64,000 nt of DNA from Microbulbifer variabilis (GCF_020524905.1 NZ_JAIVKI010000001.1:310001-374000); one strand, 5' to 3'; shown: positions 8,473 to 18,173, counted from the stretch's first letter. The notes: generated by a model from the letters alone, not told the origin. Made by a program: numbers and translations.

Positions 8473-9134
8473 TGTTTACCGGGATAATTGAAGCCATCGG
8501 CGAGATTGCCGACCTGCAGCCTCGCGGAGGGGATTTGCGTGTGCGCGTCAGGAGCGGCAAGCTGGACCTCGCCGATGTGCAGCTTGGCGATAGTATCGCC
8601 ACTAATGGCGTCTGCCTGACTGTGGTGGAACTGCCCGCTGATGGTTATTGGGCCGATGTTTCCGCAGAGACGTTGGATGTCACCAGTGTCAGCAGCTGGA
8701 AGCGCGGGGATAGGGTCAACCTGGAGAAGGCATTGACCCCACAAACCCGCCTTGGCGGCCATATTGTCAGCGGCCATGTGGACGGTATCGGCGAAGTGGT
8801 GTGGCGCAAATCCGAGGCCCGCGCCGAGCGCTTTCGTCTGCGCGCACCGGATAACCTGGCTCGCTATATTGCCCACAAGGGCTCGATTACTGTCGACGGC
8901 ACCAGTCTAACCGTCAACGCGGTGGATGGCGCCGAATTTGAACTCACTATTGTGCCGCATACCTTGCAGGAAACGATTATGCGGGGCTATACAGCCGGCA
9001 CCCGGGTCAACCTTGAGGTGGACCTGATCGCGCGTTACCTGGAGCGCCTGCTTCTCGGCGAGGAGGCGGCCAAATCCAGCGACGGTGGTATGACACTTGA
9101 ATTTCTCGCCCAGAACGGGTTTTACAAGCGCTAG
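8472..9134 (+). CDS. ribE: Riboflavin synthase, alpha subunit
   Basis: A 220-residue protein with the hallmark N-terminus '[12 protein letters not shown]' and two homologous lumazine-binding barrels: 'SIATNGVCLTV' in the first half and 'SITVDGTSLTVN' in the second. It dismutates two molecules of 6,7-dimethyl-8-ribityllumazine to riboflavin. The same gene is called ribC in E. coli nomenclature. It begins at the ribD stop (TGATG). The 99 bases to the next gene show no FMN riboswitch consensus. Confidence 0.97.
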   Translation: MFTGIIEAIGEIADLQPRGGDLRVRVRSGKLDLADVQLGDSIATNGVCLTVVELPADGYWADVSAETLDVTSVSSWKRGDRVNLEKALTPQTRLGGHIVSGHVDGIGEVVWRKSEARAERFRLRAPDNLARYIAHKGSITVDGTSLTVNAVDGAEFELTIVPHTLQETIMRGYTAGTRVNLEVDLIARYLERLLLGEEAAKSSDGGMTLEFLAQNGFYKR

Positions 9135-9233
9135 CTGGCTTTATCCCGGCATGCCGCGCCAGTGAGGGCGGGTGAGTGAAACTGCAGGGAAAGCCGCTCA
9201 ATTTGTAATTGATTAATTTATCCAGAGTTAGCA

Positions 9234-10346
9234 ATGGAATTAAATACGGTTGAAGAACTGATCGACGATATCCGCCAGGGCAAAATGGTGATCCTGATGG
9301 ACGATGAGGATCGCGAAAACGAGGGTGACCTGGTGATGGCGGCGGAGCAAGTGCGCGCCGAAGACATCAACTTTATGGCTACCCATGCCCGCGGCTTGAT
9401 CTGCATGCCCATGTCCAAAGAGCGCTGTGAGCAGCTGGACCTGCCGCTGATGTCGCGGGATAACGGTGCCCAGTTCAGCACCAACTTCACCGTCTCTATC
9501 GAAGCTGCCGAAGGGGTGACCACCGGTATTTCCGCTGCGGACCGTGCGCGCACCGTACGCGCTGCCGTGGGGAGAAATGCCAAACCCAGCGATATCGTGC
9601 AGCCCGGACATATTTTCCCGATTATGGCCCAGCCCGGCGGTGTATTGAGCCGCGCCGGCCACACCGAGGCGGGCTGTGATCTTTCCCGCCTGGCGGGTTT
9701 CGAGGCGGCCGCGGTAATCGTTGAAATCATGAATGACGATGGCACCATGGCGCGCCGCCCGGATCTGGAGAAGTTTGCCAAGGAGCACAACCTCAAAATT
9801 GGCACCATTGCTGACCTGATTACCTACCGCGCGCTCAACGAAAAAACCGTGGAGTGCGTCAACGAACGCAAAGTGCGTACCGAGTTTGGCGAGTTTAAAC
9901 TGCGCACCTATCTCGACAAGGCCCGCCGCGAGCGTCACTTCGCCTTTATCAAAGGCGAGCCTACGCCAGAGGAGCCGACCCTGGTGCGCGTACATGTGGG
10001 CAACACCCTGCGAGATGTGCTCACGATCCAGCGCGGTGATGAAAAATTTGTCCCCTGGACTTTCCGTCGCGCCATGCAGCGTATCGAGAAAGAGGGCAAA
10101 GGTGTGGTGGTATTGATCTGCCACAACGAGACCACCGAGGAAATCGAGGAGAGCATCGATTGGCTGATCAGTGGCAAGCAGCAGCGCCCCAGCCAGGACC
10201 TGGTGTACAAGCAGGTGGGTACCGGTTCGCAGATACTGCGCGATCTCAAGGTGCGCAAGATGCGCCTGATGAGTGCGCCGTTTAAGTTCAGCGCTATTTC
10301 CGGTTTTGAGCTGGAAGTGGAAGAGTACCTGAACGTCGAAGAGTAA
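9234..10346 (+). CDS. ribB: 3,4-dihydroxy-2-butanone-4-phosphate synthase with a degenerate GTP cyclohydrolase II-like domain (RibBX)
   Basis: A 370-residue two-domain protein. Residues 1-205 are a complete DHBP synthase with the acidic loop '[15 protein letters not shown]' and '[13 protein letters not shown]'. The remaining residues resemble RibA in outline but lack the zinc motif (C-x10-C-x-C) and the 'RQEGRGIG' motif; in the RQEGRG position there is only 'VVVLICHNE'. GTP cyclohydrolase II activity is therefore not expected. A true ribA lies at 13569. This hybrid variant, called RibBX, is known from Proteobacteria; what its C-terminal domain does is not settled. Confidence 0.95.
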   Translation: MELNTVEELIDDIRQGKMVILMDDEDRENEGDLVMAAEQVRAEDINFMATHARGLICMPMSKERCEQLDLPLMSRDNGAQFSTNFTVSIEAAEGVTTGISAADRARTVRAAVGRNAKPSDIVQPGHIFPIMAQPGGVLSRAGHTEAGCDLSRLAGFEAAAVIVEIMNDDGTMARRPDLEKFAKEHNLKIGTIADLITYRALNEKTVECVNERKVRTEFGEFKLRTYLDKARRERHFAFIKGEPTPEEPTLVRVHVGNTLRDVLTIQRGDEKFVPWTFRRAMQRIEKEGKGVVVLICHNETTEEIEESIDWLISGKQQRPSQDLVYKQVGTGSQILRDLKVRKMRLMSAPFKFSAISGFELEVEEYLNVEE

Positions 10347-10411
10347 TAGCAGAATGTTTCCCGGCACATTTGAAATGGCACGGGTATGAAAAGAAATACG
10401 GATTGGACATT

Positions 10412-10882
10412 ATGAGCAACATTCAAGTGATTGAAGGGGATTTTGTCGGCAGCACTGGTAAGTACGCGCTGCTGGTGAGCCGTTGGAACAGCTTTGTGGT
10501 TGAGAGCCTCAAAGGCGGCGCCCTCGATACCCTGCGCCGCAAAGGCATCAAGGATGAGGACATCACCATCTACTACGCCCCCGGCGCCTTCGAATTCCCG
10601 CTGGCCGCGCAAAAGCTGGCGGAAACCAAGAAGTTTGATGCGATTATCGCACTGGGCGCGGTGATTCGTGGCGGCACTCCGCACTTCGAATATGTCGCTG
10701 GTGAATGCACCAAAGGTCTGGCCCAGGTATCCCTGAATGCCGGTATCCCGGTGACCTTTGGTGTGTTGACTGTGGACTCCATTGAGCAGGCTATCGAGCG
10801 CTCCGGCACCAAGGCTGGCAACAAAGGTTGTGAAGCCGCCGAAACCGCCCTGGAAATGGTTTCCCTACTCGGCAAAATCTAA
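10412..10882 (+). CDS. ribH: 6,7-dimethyl-8-ribityllumazine synthase
   Basis: A 156-residue protein making the riboflavin synthase substrate from the RibB and RibD products. Motifs: '[11 protein letters not shown]' near the N-terminus, '[13 protein letters not shown]', '[16 protein letters not shown]' and '[15 protein letters not shown]'. The ATG at 10412 is chosen over the upstream in-frame codon at 10370 because it gives the standard length and the typical start close to 'QVIEGDF'. It is followed by nusB after 65 bases, the usual ribH-nusB pairing. Confidence 0.97.
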   Translation: MSNIQVIEGDFVGSTGKYALLVSRWNSFVVESLKGGALDTLRRKGIKDEDITIYYAPGAFEFPLAAQKLAETKKFDAIIALGAVIRGGTPHFEYVAGECTKGLAQVSLNAGIPVTFGVLTVDSIEQAIERSGTKAGNKGCEAAETALEMVSLLGKI

Positions 10883-10947
10883 TTGCCACAGCGCCGGCCA
10901 GTTGCGTCGGCGCTGCCCATTCTGAGAAGTATCTACCGGAAAAGACA

Positions 10948-11391
10948 ATGACCGTAACTGCATCTGCCCGCCGCAAGGCGCGCCACTACGCCATGCAGGC
11001 GCTCTACCAATGGCAAATGGCCGGCGCCAGCCTCAATGCGATTGAAGCCGAGTTCCATACCGACAACGATATGAGCAAAGCCGACGTGGAATATTTCCGC
11101 GATATCTTCCACGGGGTTGCCAAGAACCTCGACGAAGTGGAAGGCGCTTACTCCTCCCATCTGGATCGCAAAGTGGAAGATCTGGACCCGGTGTCCCGCG
11201 CCCTGCTGCGCATGGCCACTTATGAACTGAAAAACCGCATCGATGTTCCCTACAAAGTAGTGATTAACGAAGCGGTGGCACTGGCGAAAAAATTCGGCCC
11301 CACCGATGCCTTCAAGTTCATCAACGGTATCCTGGATAAAACCGCCGCGGACCTGCGCCCTGCGGAAGTGGCTGCTGACAAGAAGTCCTGA
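10948..11391 (+). CDS. nusB: Transcription antitermination factor NusB
   Basis: A 147-residue all-helical protein that with NusE (S10) binds boxA in rRNA leaders. The N-terminus 'SARRKARHYAMQALYQW' is the RNA-binding arginine-rich helix of the family, and the C-terminal 'DVPYKVVINEAVALAKKFG' and 'KFINGILDK' are diagnostic. It lies between ribH and thiL as in many gammaproteobacteria. Confidence 0.97.
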   Translation: MTVTASARRKARHYAMQALYQWQMAGASLNAIEAEFHTDNDMSKADVEYFRDIFHGVAKNLDEVEGAYSSHLDRKVEDLDPVSRALLRMATYELKNRIDVPYKVVINEAVALAKKFGPTDAFKFINGILDKTAADLRPAEVAADKKS

Positions 11392-11401
11392 AGTCACACT
11401 T

Positions 11402-12349
11402 ATGGAAACTGCGCCGGGCGAGTTTGAAATCATCCGCGATTATTTCGCCAGCGCTCCTGTGGGCGAAGGGGTTGTTCTGGGAATAGGCGATGACTGCGCT
11501 CTGTTGCAGGCACCGGCCTCGGGGCAGCTGGCCACCTCTATGGATACCCTGGTGGCAGGCCGGCACTTTCCCGCAGATGCCGATCCTGCTGCAATTGCCG
11601 CGCGAGCACTCAGGGTAAACCTCAGCGACTTGGCGGCAATGAATGCACGCCCGCTCTGGTTTACCCTGGCCTTGACCCTGCCTCACAGTGATGCAGTTTG
11701 GTTGCGCAAATTTGCCGATGGCCTACTGCAGACCGCTGCCACGTTTGGTGTTTCTCTGGTCGGGGGCGATACCACTGCTGGTCCACTGTCGATCACCATT
11801 CAGGTGATCGGACACACGGAATCACCACTGCGCCGAGACCGTGCCCGCCCCGGTGATCACGTTTATGTCAGCGGCCCTCTAGGTGCCGCTGCCGCCGCTC
11901 TGCCGGTGGTGCTGGGAGAGCAGCGGGTGACCCCCGAACTGCAGTTGCAATGCGAGCGCGCCTTCTATTATCCCGAACCCCAATTCCCTGTGGCTGCGGC
12001 GATTGCCGGGTTGGCCAGTGCGGCTCTGGATATCTCCGATGGTCTGCTCGCAGATCTGGGACATATTTGTGAGTCCAGCCGTGTCAGTGCCGATATTCAT
12101 CTGGAGCGATTGGCCGTTTCTCCCTTGGCACAGACTCTTGCCGCAGAGAAAGCAACGGCTCTGGCTACAGGCGGTGGCGATGATTACCAACTGTGTTTCA
12201 CCGTACCCCAGCAGCGGGTTGGGGATCTGGAACAACTGGATTTGAACGTAACTGCTATCGGCACCCTCGGAGAGGGCGTTGCGGAAGTGCGCTGCTGGCA
12301 TAATGGCAAGCCCTGGTCGCCTCCTGCGACAGGTTATAAGCACTTTTAG
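11402..12349 (+). CDS. thiL: Thiamine-monophosphate kinase
   Basis: A 315-residue enzyme that phosphorylates thiamine monophosphate to the active diphosphate. N-terminal 'GEFEIIRDYF' and 'GIGDDCALL' and later 'LVGGDTTAGPLSITI' and 'ALDISDGLLADLGHI' are the PurM-like ATP- and Mg-binding motifs. The start is placed at 11402, ten bases after the nusB stop; longer in-frame starts would run inside nusB. Operon with nusB and pgpA. Confidence 0.96.
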   Translation: METAPGEFEIIRDYFASAPVGEGVVLGIGDDCALLQAPASGQLATSMDTLVAGRHFPADADPAAIAARALRVNLSDLAAMNARPLWFTLALTLPHSDAVWLRKFADGLLQTAATFGVSLVGGDTTAGPLSITIQVIGHTESPLRRDRARPGDHVYVSGPLGAAAAALPVVLGEQRVTPELQLQCERAFYYPEPQFPVAAAIAGLASAALDISDGLLADLGHICESSRVSADIHLERLAVSPLAQTLAAEKATALATGGGDDYQLCFTVPQQRVGDLEQLDLNVTAIGTLGEGVAEVRCWHNGKPWSPPATGYKHF

Positions 12350-12395
12350 GTAGCCTTAACCGGGAAGTGCCTGTGGCGGCCTTGGAAATAAGACT

Positions 12396-12884
12396 ATGAG
12401 AATACATAACCCCAGTTTTTCCGAGCTTTTGCGCGACCCCACCCTGCTTTTGGCATTTGGCTTTGGCTCGGGATTGGCGCCCAAGGCACCGGGTACTTTC
12501 GGCACCCTGGTAGCCATACCTTTTTGGTGGCTGATGAAGGATCTTTCCGCTGCTTGGTATTTGGGCATCCTTGTGGTGACGGGCCTGGTGGGATGTTACC
12601 TGTGCGGGGCTGCGGCGAAGAAACTCGGTGTGCACGACCACGGCGGCATCGTTTGGGATGAGATGGTGGGTTACTGGCTCACTATGTTTATGGCCCCGGC
12701 TAGCTGGGTTTGGGCGCTTTATGGTTTTGTACTCTTTCGCCTGTTCGATATTGCCAAGCCGCAGCCGATTGGTTGGGCGGATCGGCGCCTTCAAGGTGGC
12801 GTCGGAATTATGCTCGACGATATACTGGCCGCGGTTTATGCGGGTTTATTATTACAGATAACCGTGTTGTTTGTAGGGGCTTAG
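12396..12884 (+). CDS. pgpA: Phosphatidylglycerophosphatase A
   Basis: A 162-residue inner-membrane protein that dephosphorylates phosphatidylglycerophosphate. 'GFGSGLAPKAPGTFGTLVAIP' near the N-terminus, 'DEMVGYW' and 'LFDIAKPQPIGWAD' are family signatures; the acidic residues in these loops bind Mg. Several hydrophobic segments. Follows thiL as in E. coli. Confidence 0.95.
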   Translation: MRIHNPSFSELLRDPTLLLAFGFGSGLAPKAPGTFGTLVAIPFWWLMKDLSAAWYLGILVVTGLVGCYLCGAAAKKLGVHDHGGIVWDEMVGYWLTMFMAPASWVWALYGFVLFRLFDIAKPQPIGWADRRLQGGVGIMLDDILAAVYAGLLLQITVLFVGA

Positions 12885-12915
12885 TTTTTTGAGGCATAGC
12901 GGATAGGGATTATCG

Positions 12916-13551
12916 ATGCACAAGGCATTTTGGCTTCTACTGGGATTACTGGTTTCCAGCACAGTCTGTGCCCAACAGGTACAACTGAAGGGTCTGTTTG
13001 GCGATAGTGCCATGCTGGAAATCGATGGTCGTCAACGTATTCTTAAGGCGGGGCAACAATCACCGGAAGGGGTTGACCTCATTGAATCGACCACCAGATA
13101 CGCCCGTATCCGTGTGAATGGGCGAGAGCAGAAACTCACGCTAGATGCGCCCATCGCTGCCAGCTATGTCCAGGCTGAGCACGCTGAAGTGCGTTTGATG
13201 GGAGATAGTCGCGGTCACTTTAATACCGATGCCTGGATCAATGGGATGCGGGTACCGGTGACGGTGGATACCGGGGCGACTACCCTGGCAATTAATTACC
13301 CCACTGCCCAGCGTCTGCGCTTAAATCTTAATGGTGCCAAACGCATACCGGTGTCGACCGCCAGTGGTATCACCAGTGCTTATTTGATCAGTCTAAGCAG
13401 TGTCACTATCGGTGGCATTAAATTGCACAATGTAGAAGCTACCGTGCATCCTGATAACTTTCCCCAAGTGGTGCTTCTGGGAAACAGTTTTCTCGGCCGG
13501 TTAGATATGGAACAGCAGAGTGGTGTGCTGATACTGCGCGCCCGCAACTGA
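12916..13551 (+). CDS. Secreted retropepsin-like aspartic protease (clan AA, TIGR02281-type)
   Basis: A 211-residue protein with a signal peptide (HKAFWLLLGLLVSSTVCA). The C-terminal half has 'VTVDTGATTLAI', the D-T-G-A active-site loop of clan AA aspartic proteases, and a second hydrophobic strand 'VVLLGNSFLGRLDM' that fits the 'LLGMxFL' motif of this group. It should act as a homodimer, since only one D-T-G is present. Natural substrates of this family are largely unknown. It sits between pgpA and ribA in the same direction. Confidence 0.85.
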   Translation: MHKAFWLLLGLLVSSTVCAQQVQLKGLFGDSAMLEIDGRQRILKAGQQSPEGVDLIESTTRYARIRVNGREQKLTLDAPIAASYVQAEHAEVRLMGDSRGHFNTDAWINGMRVPVTVDTGATTLAINYPTAQRLRLNLNGAKRIPVSTASGITSAYLISLSSVTIGGIKLHNVEATVHPDNFPQVVLLGNSFLGRLDMEQQSGVLILRARN

Positions 13552-13568
13552 CGTGAAGAGGTTTTAAG

Positions 13569-14186
13569 TTGACCATTCGTTATGTGGAATCCTCAAAACT
13601 GCCCACCTCCTGGGGTATGTTTGAGATGCACGGTTTTGAGGAAGTCGAAACCGGCAAGGAGCATGTGGTGCTCACCATGGGGGACTTTGATGCCGACAAG
13701 CCTTTACTGGCCCGCATTCACTCGGAGTGCCTGACCGGTGATGCCCTGTTTTCCCTGCGTTGCGATTGTGGTGCGCAGCTCCAACATGCCATGCACCGTA
13801 TTGCCATGGAGGGGCGCGGTGCGATTTTCTACTTACGCCAGGAAGGCCGAGGTATCGGCCTGTTAAATAAGATCCGTGCCTACCATTTGCAGGATTGCGG
13901 CGCGGATACAGTGGAGGCCAATGAGCAGCTCGGTTTTGGCGCCGATATGCGCGATTACTCGATTCTCAAGGCGATGATTGAGCACCTGGGTATCCACTCC
14001 ATTCGTCTGATGACCAATAACCCACGCAAGGTAAAAGCCTTACAGGACTTGGGCATTGAAGTGAGCGAGCGTTTGCCGCACCAATCCGGGCGCAATCCAC
14101 ACAATGCCAAGTATCTATCGACCAAGAAAGGCAAGCTTGGTCATTTGATTGAAAATGGGGATGATGAAGAGGGGGAGGAAAAATAA
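13569..14186 (+). CDS. ribA: GTP cyclohydrolase II
   Basis: A 205-residue enzyme that opens GTP to start riboflavin synthesis. The zinc site '[20 protein letters not shown]' and the GTP-binding '[17 protein letters not shown]' are complete, and 'LMTNNPRKV' follows. The start is a TTG at 13569: GAAGAGG lies at the right distance and the sequence from there matches RibA length. This is the functional counterpart of the degenerate domain in the ribB gene of the same cluster. Confidence 0.97.
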   Translation: MTIRYVESSKLPTSWGMFEMHGFEEVETGKEHVVLTMGDFDADKPLLARIHSECLTGDALFSLRCDCGAQLQHAMHRIAMEGRGAIFYLRQEGRGIGLLNKIRAYHLQDCGADTVEANEQLGFGADMRDYSILKAMIEHLGIHSIRLMTNNPRKVKALQDLGIEVSERLPHQSGRNPHNAKYLSTKKGKLGHLIENGDDEEGEEK

Positions 14187-14213
14187 TTATTTTTCCTTAA
14201 AACACGCCCAATA

Positions 14214-14240
14214 AAAAAGGCCGGAAATTCCGGCCTTTTT
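14214..14240. terminator. Bidirectional terminator between ribA and the pullulanase gene
   Basis: Stem AAAAAGGCCGGAA / TTCCGGCCTTTTT with a minimal loop. A- and T-runs on both arms let it stop transcription from either side; ribA ends at 14186 and the pullulanase gene ends at 14254 on the other strand. Confidence 0.9.
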
Positions 14241-14253
14241 TATTTTTTACAGA

Positions 14254-17200
14254 TTAATTTCTCCGCCGCGGCTGCACAAATACCGCCGTTGTGCGACCGG
14301 GCAGTGTAAATTTTCCCCTCTCTCTTTCAAACTCTACTCTGTGCAGTTGTGGATCTACCGAGTGGCGTTGACGCGGGTGTTTCAATAAATGCTGGCCGCG
14401 CAGGTTTTCACTGGAAAATTCCACCGTTTCGTCATCGCCATTAAACAGCACCACAATACGCTCGTAACGGGGATCGACGTCTCCATTGGAATCGGATAAC
14501 TCCATTACAATTAGCCCCGGAACCTGATCGGGGCCCGTATTGAGAAAGTTGAGATGTGTCTCCACCAATCCCGCATCTGACAGGCGGAACAGGGGAGAGC
14601 TATTTCGGATCGCCAGCTGTTCGCGGAATAGTGCCGAACTCCACAAACGGTGGTGGCGCACGGGATCCAACTCCGGGTTTGCCAATAAAAGCTGCATCAG
14701 GGGCCAGTTGCCTTCGTTTTTATCCGCGATAGGCAAACCCGCACCCCAGTTATCGCTGGCGAGGCTGAAGTCCAGCGCATTAAACCAGTCACCGGAGTTG
14801 TAACTGTCCCGATCCATCGACTTTGAGCGCAGGAAATCCTGGCCAGCGTGGATAAACGGCACTCCCTGGGCGAACAGAACCAGGGAGTTACTGAATGCCT
14901 GGATACGCACCCGTTCACCCAAGTCGGCACTTTGGCTGGCCTTGATTTGAATAGCGTCGAACAGCGTTTCGTTATCGTGGGCGGCGATGTAGTTGATGGA
15001 TTCCTGAGGGTCGGCGGTATAGCCGGTGGGCTGGCCGTTATAAATCAGTTCACTGCCGGTAATGATATTGCCGTTGGCATCTTCAAAAGGGTAATCCGCC
15101 AAGTTGCCGGCCAGGGAAACGCGGACTTTATCTGCCAGGGTAAGCAGCGTGGCGCGCTCATTTTCTCCTTCAAACTTGCCGTTACTGTCGGTAAATAGAC
15201 CGGTAGCAAAGCCCTGCTCTTCATAGCCGCCGAAGGGATTACCACCGCGCACGGAATCGCGCAGGCGGTCGTTAAAGGTACCCACACCACTGCCGGCTAT
15301 ATTGCCTTGGCGTGCCTGTAAAAAGCGGGCATCGTTCGCCACCTCGCCAAAATTCCAGCCTTCACCGTACAGATAAATAGTACTGCCATCGACACCATCG
15401 ATTTCATTCGTCAAGGATTGCAGTGCCGTCTGGGCCTTAAGGATATTGTTTAGGCTGTGGTGCCCCATCAGATCGAAGCGGAAGCCGTCTACCTTGTAGG
15501 CTTTGGCCCAGGTGACAAGAGAATCGATCATCAGCTTTTCCATCATGGCGTGTTCACTGGCGGTATTGGCGCAGCAGCTGCTCATCTCCACATCACCCTC
15601 CAGATTGCGGCGGTGGTAATAGCCGGGGACGATTTTATCGAGCACGGAGTTGTCGTATTGGCCATAGGCGCTGGTGTGGTTGTACACCACGTCCATCACC
15701 AGTCGCAGGCCGGAGTGGGATAACCCTTGCACCATTTGACGGAATTCGCGAATGCGCGCAGGTCCATCGGGAGCGGTGCTATAGCTGCCTTCGGGGACCG
15801 TGTAGTGCAATGGATCGTAGCCCCAGTTAAAGCCATCGGTATCGCGCACAGCAGCCACCTGGGCCTGTTGTTCGCTGCTATCGGATGCATAGTTGGAGAG
15901 GTCCGGGGTTTGCTGTTGTTGAGTTCGATCCTCATTGACCGTGGCAAAGTCGAAAGCCGGCAGCAGATGGATATGGGTGAGGCCGGCGCGCGCCAGTTTG
16001 CGCAGGTGACGCATACCATTGCTGTGATGCCGAGTGAAAGCCATAAAAGTTCCGCGCTCTGCCTCGGGAACGGTTTTGTCAGTAATACTGAAATCGCGCA
16101 CATGCAGCTCGTAGATGCTGATATCTTCCGGCTGGGCCAGCTTTGGCTTGCGCAGTCGATCCCAGCCGCGAGGCTTCAGGTCGCGGTCATTCAGGTGGAC
16201 GATCTGGCTCTTGCCGCTGTTGATGGAGAGACTCAGGGAGTAGGGATCAGTGACCAGGTTGGTTTCAATCTGGCGGCTGAAGTAGGAGTACACCTCGACC
16301 TCATAGAGATAAAAACTGCGGTCCCATTGCTTATCGATATTGACATTCCAAACGCCGGTAGATTCATCGCGCTGCATGGATACCACGAGATCGGCGCTAT
16401 CGCTGCTGGAGTCTGCAAACAGATGCAGTTTTACTGCGAGCGCGGTGGGCGCCCAAAGATCGAGTTGGATGCTGTCCTCGCCGACACGGGCACCGAGCTC
16501 ACCTGCGTAGTAGAAGCGATCATCGAGGGCGCCTGCCATCTGCACACCAGTCGCATCCAGTAACTTGCCCTCTGCATCGTAAGCGGCGAGGGCGAGCTGC
16601 TGGGTCACCAGGTCACTGATGGAAGCCTGCCCTGGCAATTGCCAGGCACGGAAGCTGGCCAGGTGCGGGAATTTCTGTTGGGCGCTGTCGGGTAAGGCGG
16701 CGAGAGAATTGAGATCGATGGTGCCATCGGAACGGATATCACCATCTTCCAGCTTTAGCTCGGCACTGTTGCTGTAGTGCAACTTAACCTTTTCACCTTC
16801 CTGCACCTGGATGTCCCAGGCAAAGCTACTGGCATCTACCCAGTGAGCCTTATCGCTACTTAAGTCACCCTTGGCGAAGCCGTCGCTGCTGACGGTGACT
16901 TTTTTACTACTCGAATCAAAAGCAAAGTAGATTTCGTTGTAGTCGGTGGTCACGGTAAAGGAGACATTGGCTCCATTGCTGCCGTAGCTCTCCTCCCAGC
17001 CTTCGTGCAGGGCTACCTTGAATTCATAGGAACCGGTAGGCAGAGCAGAGGTGATAAAGGTATAGGTGCCATCTCCATCGGCATCCTGCATCCAGCTGCG
17101 CAGGCAACTGGGTTGCCAGTCTCCAGGGCACCCCAGCAGGGATTGGAAGTTGCCGGCCACAGTGGCGATCAGGCTATTGTGGTTGTCTGTGATCCAATGA

Positions 17201-17589
17201 CTCTCGTGGTCGTAGACAAATTTAACCTCATGGGCTTCACCCAGGCTGAGGGAAATATTGGCACCGTCGAGTTGACCACCCCAGCCATAGTTTTCGCCCC
17301 AGCTATTGTTGAGAGCGGCTTTGTACTCCCAGTTGCCGGCGGGTATCCAAAAGCTGCCCTGCCATTTGTCGTCTTCGCTGTCATAGCGGAGCAGGGAGAC
17401 GGCACAGTCCGGTTGCCAGTCGCTGTCGCAGCCCAGTTGGCTTTGCAGATTGCCGGGAATATTGACCACTGTGGGATTTGGAGTGTCTGACGCCCAGGCA
17501 GGCAATTGGATGAAGCAGAAGATTGCCCCCAGAATCAACCCGGCCCTTTTGCCGGCTGAGCCGGGCCCTGTGAAAATTGTTATTGGCAT
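14254..17589 (-). CDS. pulA: Secreted pullulanase-type alpha-1,6-glucosidase
   Basis: About 1111 residues, taking the ATG at 17589 (GGGAAA just upstream; a good signal peptide ending near 'LPAWASD' follows). Domain order: two similar modules each with 'NxQSxLGCxxDWQPxC' (starch-binding X25/SusE-like repeats), an N-terminal pullulanase domain, CBM48-like region, and a GH13 catalytic barrel. The pullulanase motif 'NWGYDPLHYTVPEG' is at about 590, 'DVVYNHT' at 636, nucleophile in 'GFRFDLMG' near 705, acid in 'YGEGWNFG' near 742, 'AAHDNETL' near 871. It cleaves alpha-1,6 branches in pullulan or amylopectin outside the cytoplasm. Confidence 0.95.
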   Translation of the reverse strand: MPITIFTGPGSAGKRAGLILGAIFCFIQLPAWASDTPNPTVVNIPGNLQSQLGCDSDWQPDCAVSLLRYDSEDDKWQGSFWIPAGNWEYKAALNNSWGENYGWGGQLDGANISLSLGEAHEVKFVYDHESHWITDNHNSLIATVAGNFQSLLGCPGDWQPSCLRSWMQDADGDGTYTFITSALPTGSYEFKVALHEGWEESYGSNGANVSFTVTTDYNEIYFAFDSSSKKVTVSSDGFAKGDLSSDKAHWVDASSFAWDIQVQEGEKVKLHYSNSAELKLEDGDIRSDGTIDLNSLAALPDSAQQKFPHLASFRAWQLPGQASISDLVTQQLALAAYDAEGKLLDATGVQMAGALDDRFYYAGELGARVGEDSIQLDLWAPTALAVKLHLFADSSSDSADLVVSMQRDESTGVWNVNIDKQWDRSFYLYEVEVYSYFSRQIETNLVTDPYSLSLSINSGKSQIVHLNDRDLKPRGWDRLRKPKLAQPEDISIYELHVRDFSITDKTVPEAERGTFMAFTRHHSNGMRHLRKLARAGLTHIHLLPAFDFATVNEDRTQQQQTPDLSNYASDSSEQQAQVAAVRDTDGFNWGYDPLHYTVPEGSYSTAPDGPARIREFRQMVQGLSHSGLRLVMDVVYNHTSAYGQYDNSVLDKIVPGYYHRRNLEGDVEMSSCCANTASEHAMMEKLMIDSLVTWAKAYKVDGFRFDLMGHHSLNNILKAQTALQSLTNEIDGVDGSTIYLYGEGWNFGEVANDARFLQARQGNIAGSGVGTFNDRLRDSVRGGNPFGGYEEQGFATGLFTDSNGKFEGENERATLLTLADKVRVSLAGNLADYPFEDANGNIITGSELIYNGQPTGYTADPQESINYIAAHDNETLFDAIQIKASQSADLGERVRIQAFSNSLVLFAQGVPFIHAGQDFLRSKSMDRDSYNSGDWFNALDFSLASDNWGAGLPIADKNEGNWPLMQLLLANPELDPVRHHRLWSSALFREQLAIRNSSPLFRLSDAGLVETHLNFLNTGPDQVPGLIVMELSDSNGDVDPRYERIVVLFNGDDETVEFSSENLRGQHLLKHPRQRHSVDPQLHRVEFERERGKFTLPGRTTAVFVQPRRRN

Positions 17590-17865
17590 AGCGTTTCCCA
17601 TTTCTTGTTTTACTTGTTGCGGTTCTCGCAGCTGGTATTGAATCGCAGTCACGCAGTGGCAGCCTCCCACCCCCAGGAGGTGGAGGTTTTGGGGAGGTGG
17701 TTGGGTGTCATAAAACCTTTATAAAAACGTCATCTTATGGCAATGCCGGCTAGAGAAGATGCTTCGCGAGTAGAAGAAGTGGCGAGAAGGAAAGTCGGTT
17801 CTATACTCTATTGATCAGGTTACTGTGGGTCGAGAAAGGTGATGCATCTGCTGTAATCGGATTCG

Positions 17866-17895
17866 AAAGCCGGCTTTTGCCGGCTTTGCTTTTTG
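17866..17895 (+). terminator. Orphan rightward terminator
   Basis: Stem AAAGCCGGC / GCCGGCTTT with loop TTTT, followed by GCTTTTTG. No recognised gene on the plus strand precedes it, so it may end a small RNA or a peptide transcript starting near 17735. Confidence 0.7.
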
Positions 17896-18122
17896 TAGCT
17901 GGGAGGTCTAATTGTTTTTATCCCGGCCAACACTCTTAACCTGCCTCTATCCAGATACTTGTCTATAAAAGGCAGTGATGCTAAGTTTCTAATTCCACTT
18001 AACCAGCGGAGGATTTTTGATGATTGTTTCCAATCTCCGCCGGGCTCCCCAGCAGTAAACTAACTGCTCAGTCCGGCGATCTTATTCTTAACGTCGGGCT
18101 TTCTCACAAGAAAGCTCTGTTG

Positions 18123-18158
18123 ACCGTACATGACGGTTGCTAGGCACATTTTTGTGCC
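18123..18158 (+). promoter_or_regulatory. Two adjacent hairpins in the leader of the rsgA-like gene
   Basis: ACCGT-ACATG-ACGGT (18123-18137) is followed at once by GGCACA-TTTT-TGTGCC (18143-18158), ending two bases before the ribosome site. Their position suggests a leader structure that could tune translation, but no known riboswitch class is recognisable. Confidence 0.35.
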
Positions 18159-18173
18159 CAGAGGATTTCAACT

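Larger units (their letters stand above)
17671..18160. other. Intergenic region between pullulanase and rsgA-like genes
   Basis: About 500 bases with an AT-rich stretch at 17706-17735, a 25-codon open frame (17737-17814, no ribosome site), a strong rightward terminator at 17866-17890, and three hairpins near 18045-18160. It probably contains the pullulanase promoter. The orphan terminator hints at a short transcript. Confidence 0.5.

Noticed and set aside
9135..9233. Possible FMN riboswitch before ribB
   Set aside because: GGGCGGGTGAGTGAAA resembles one segment of the element, but the space is only 99 bases, far short of the ~200-base aptamer plus expression platform, and the other conserved blocks are missing.
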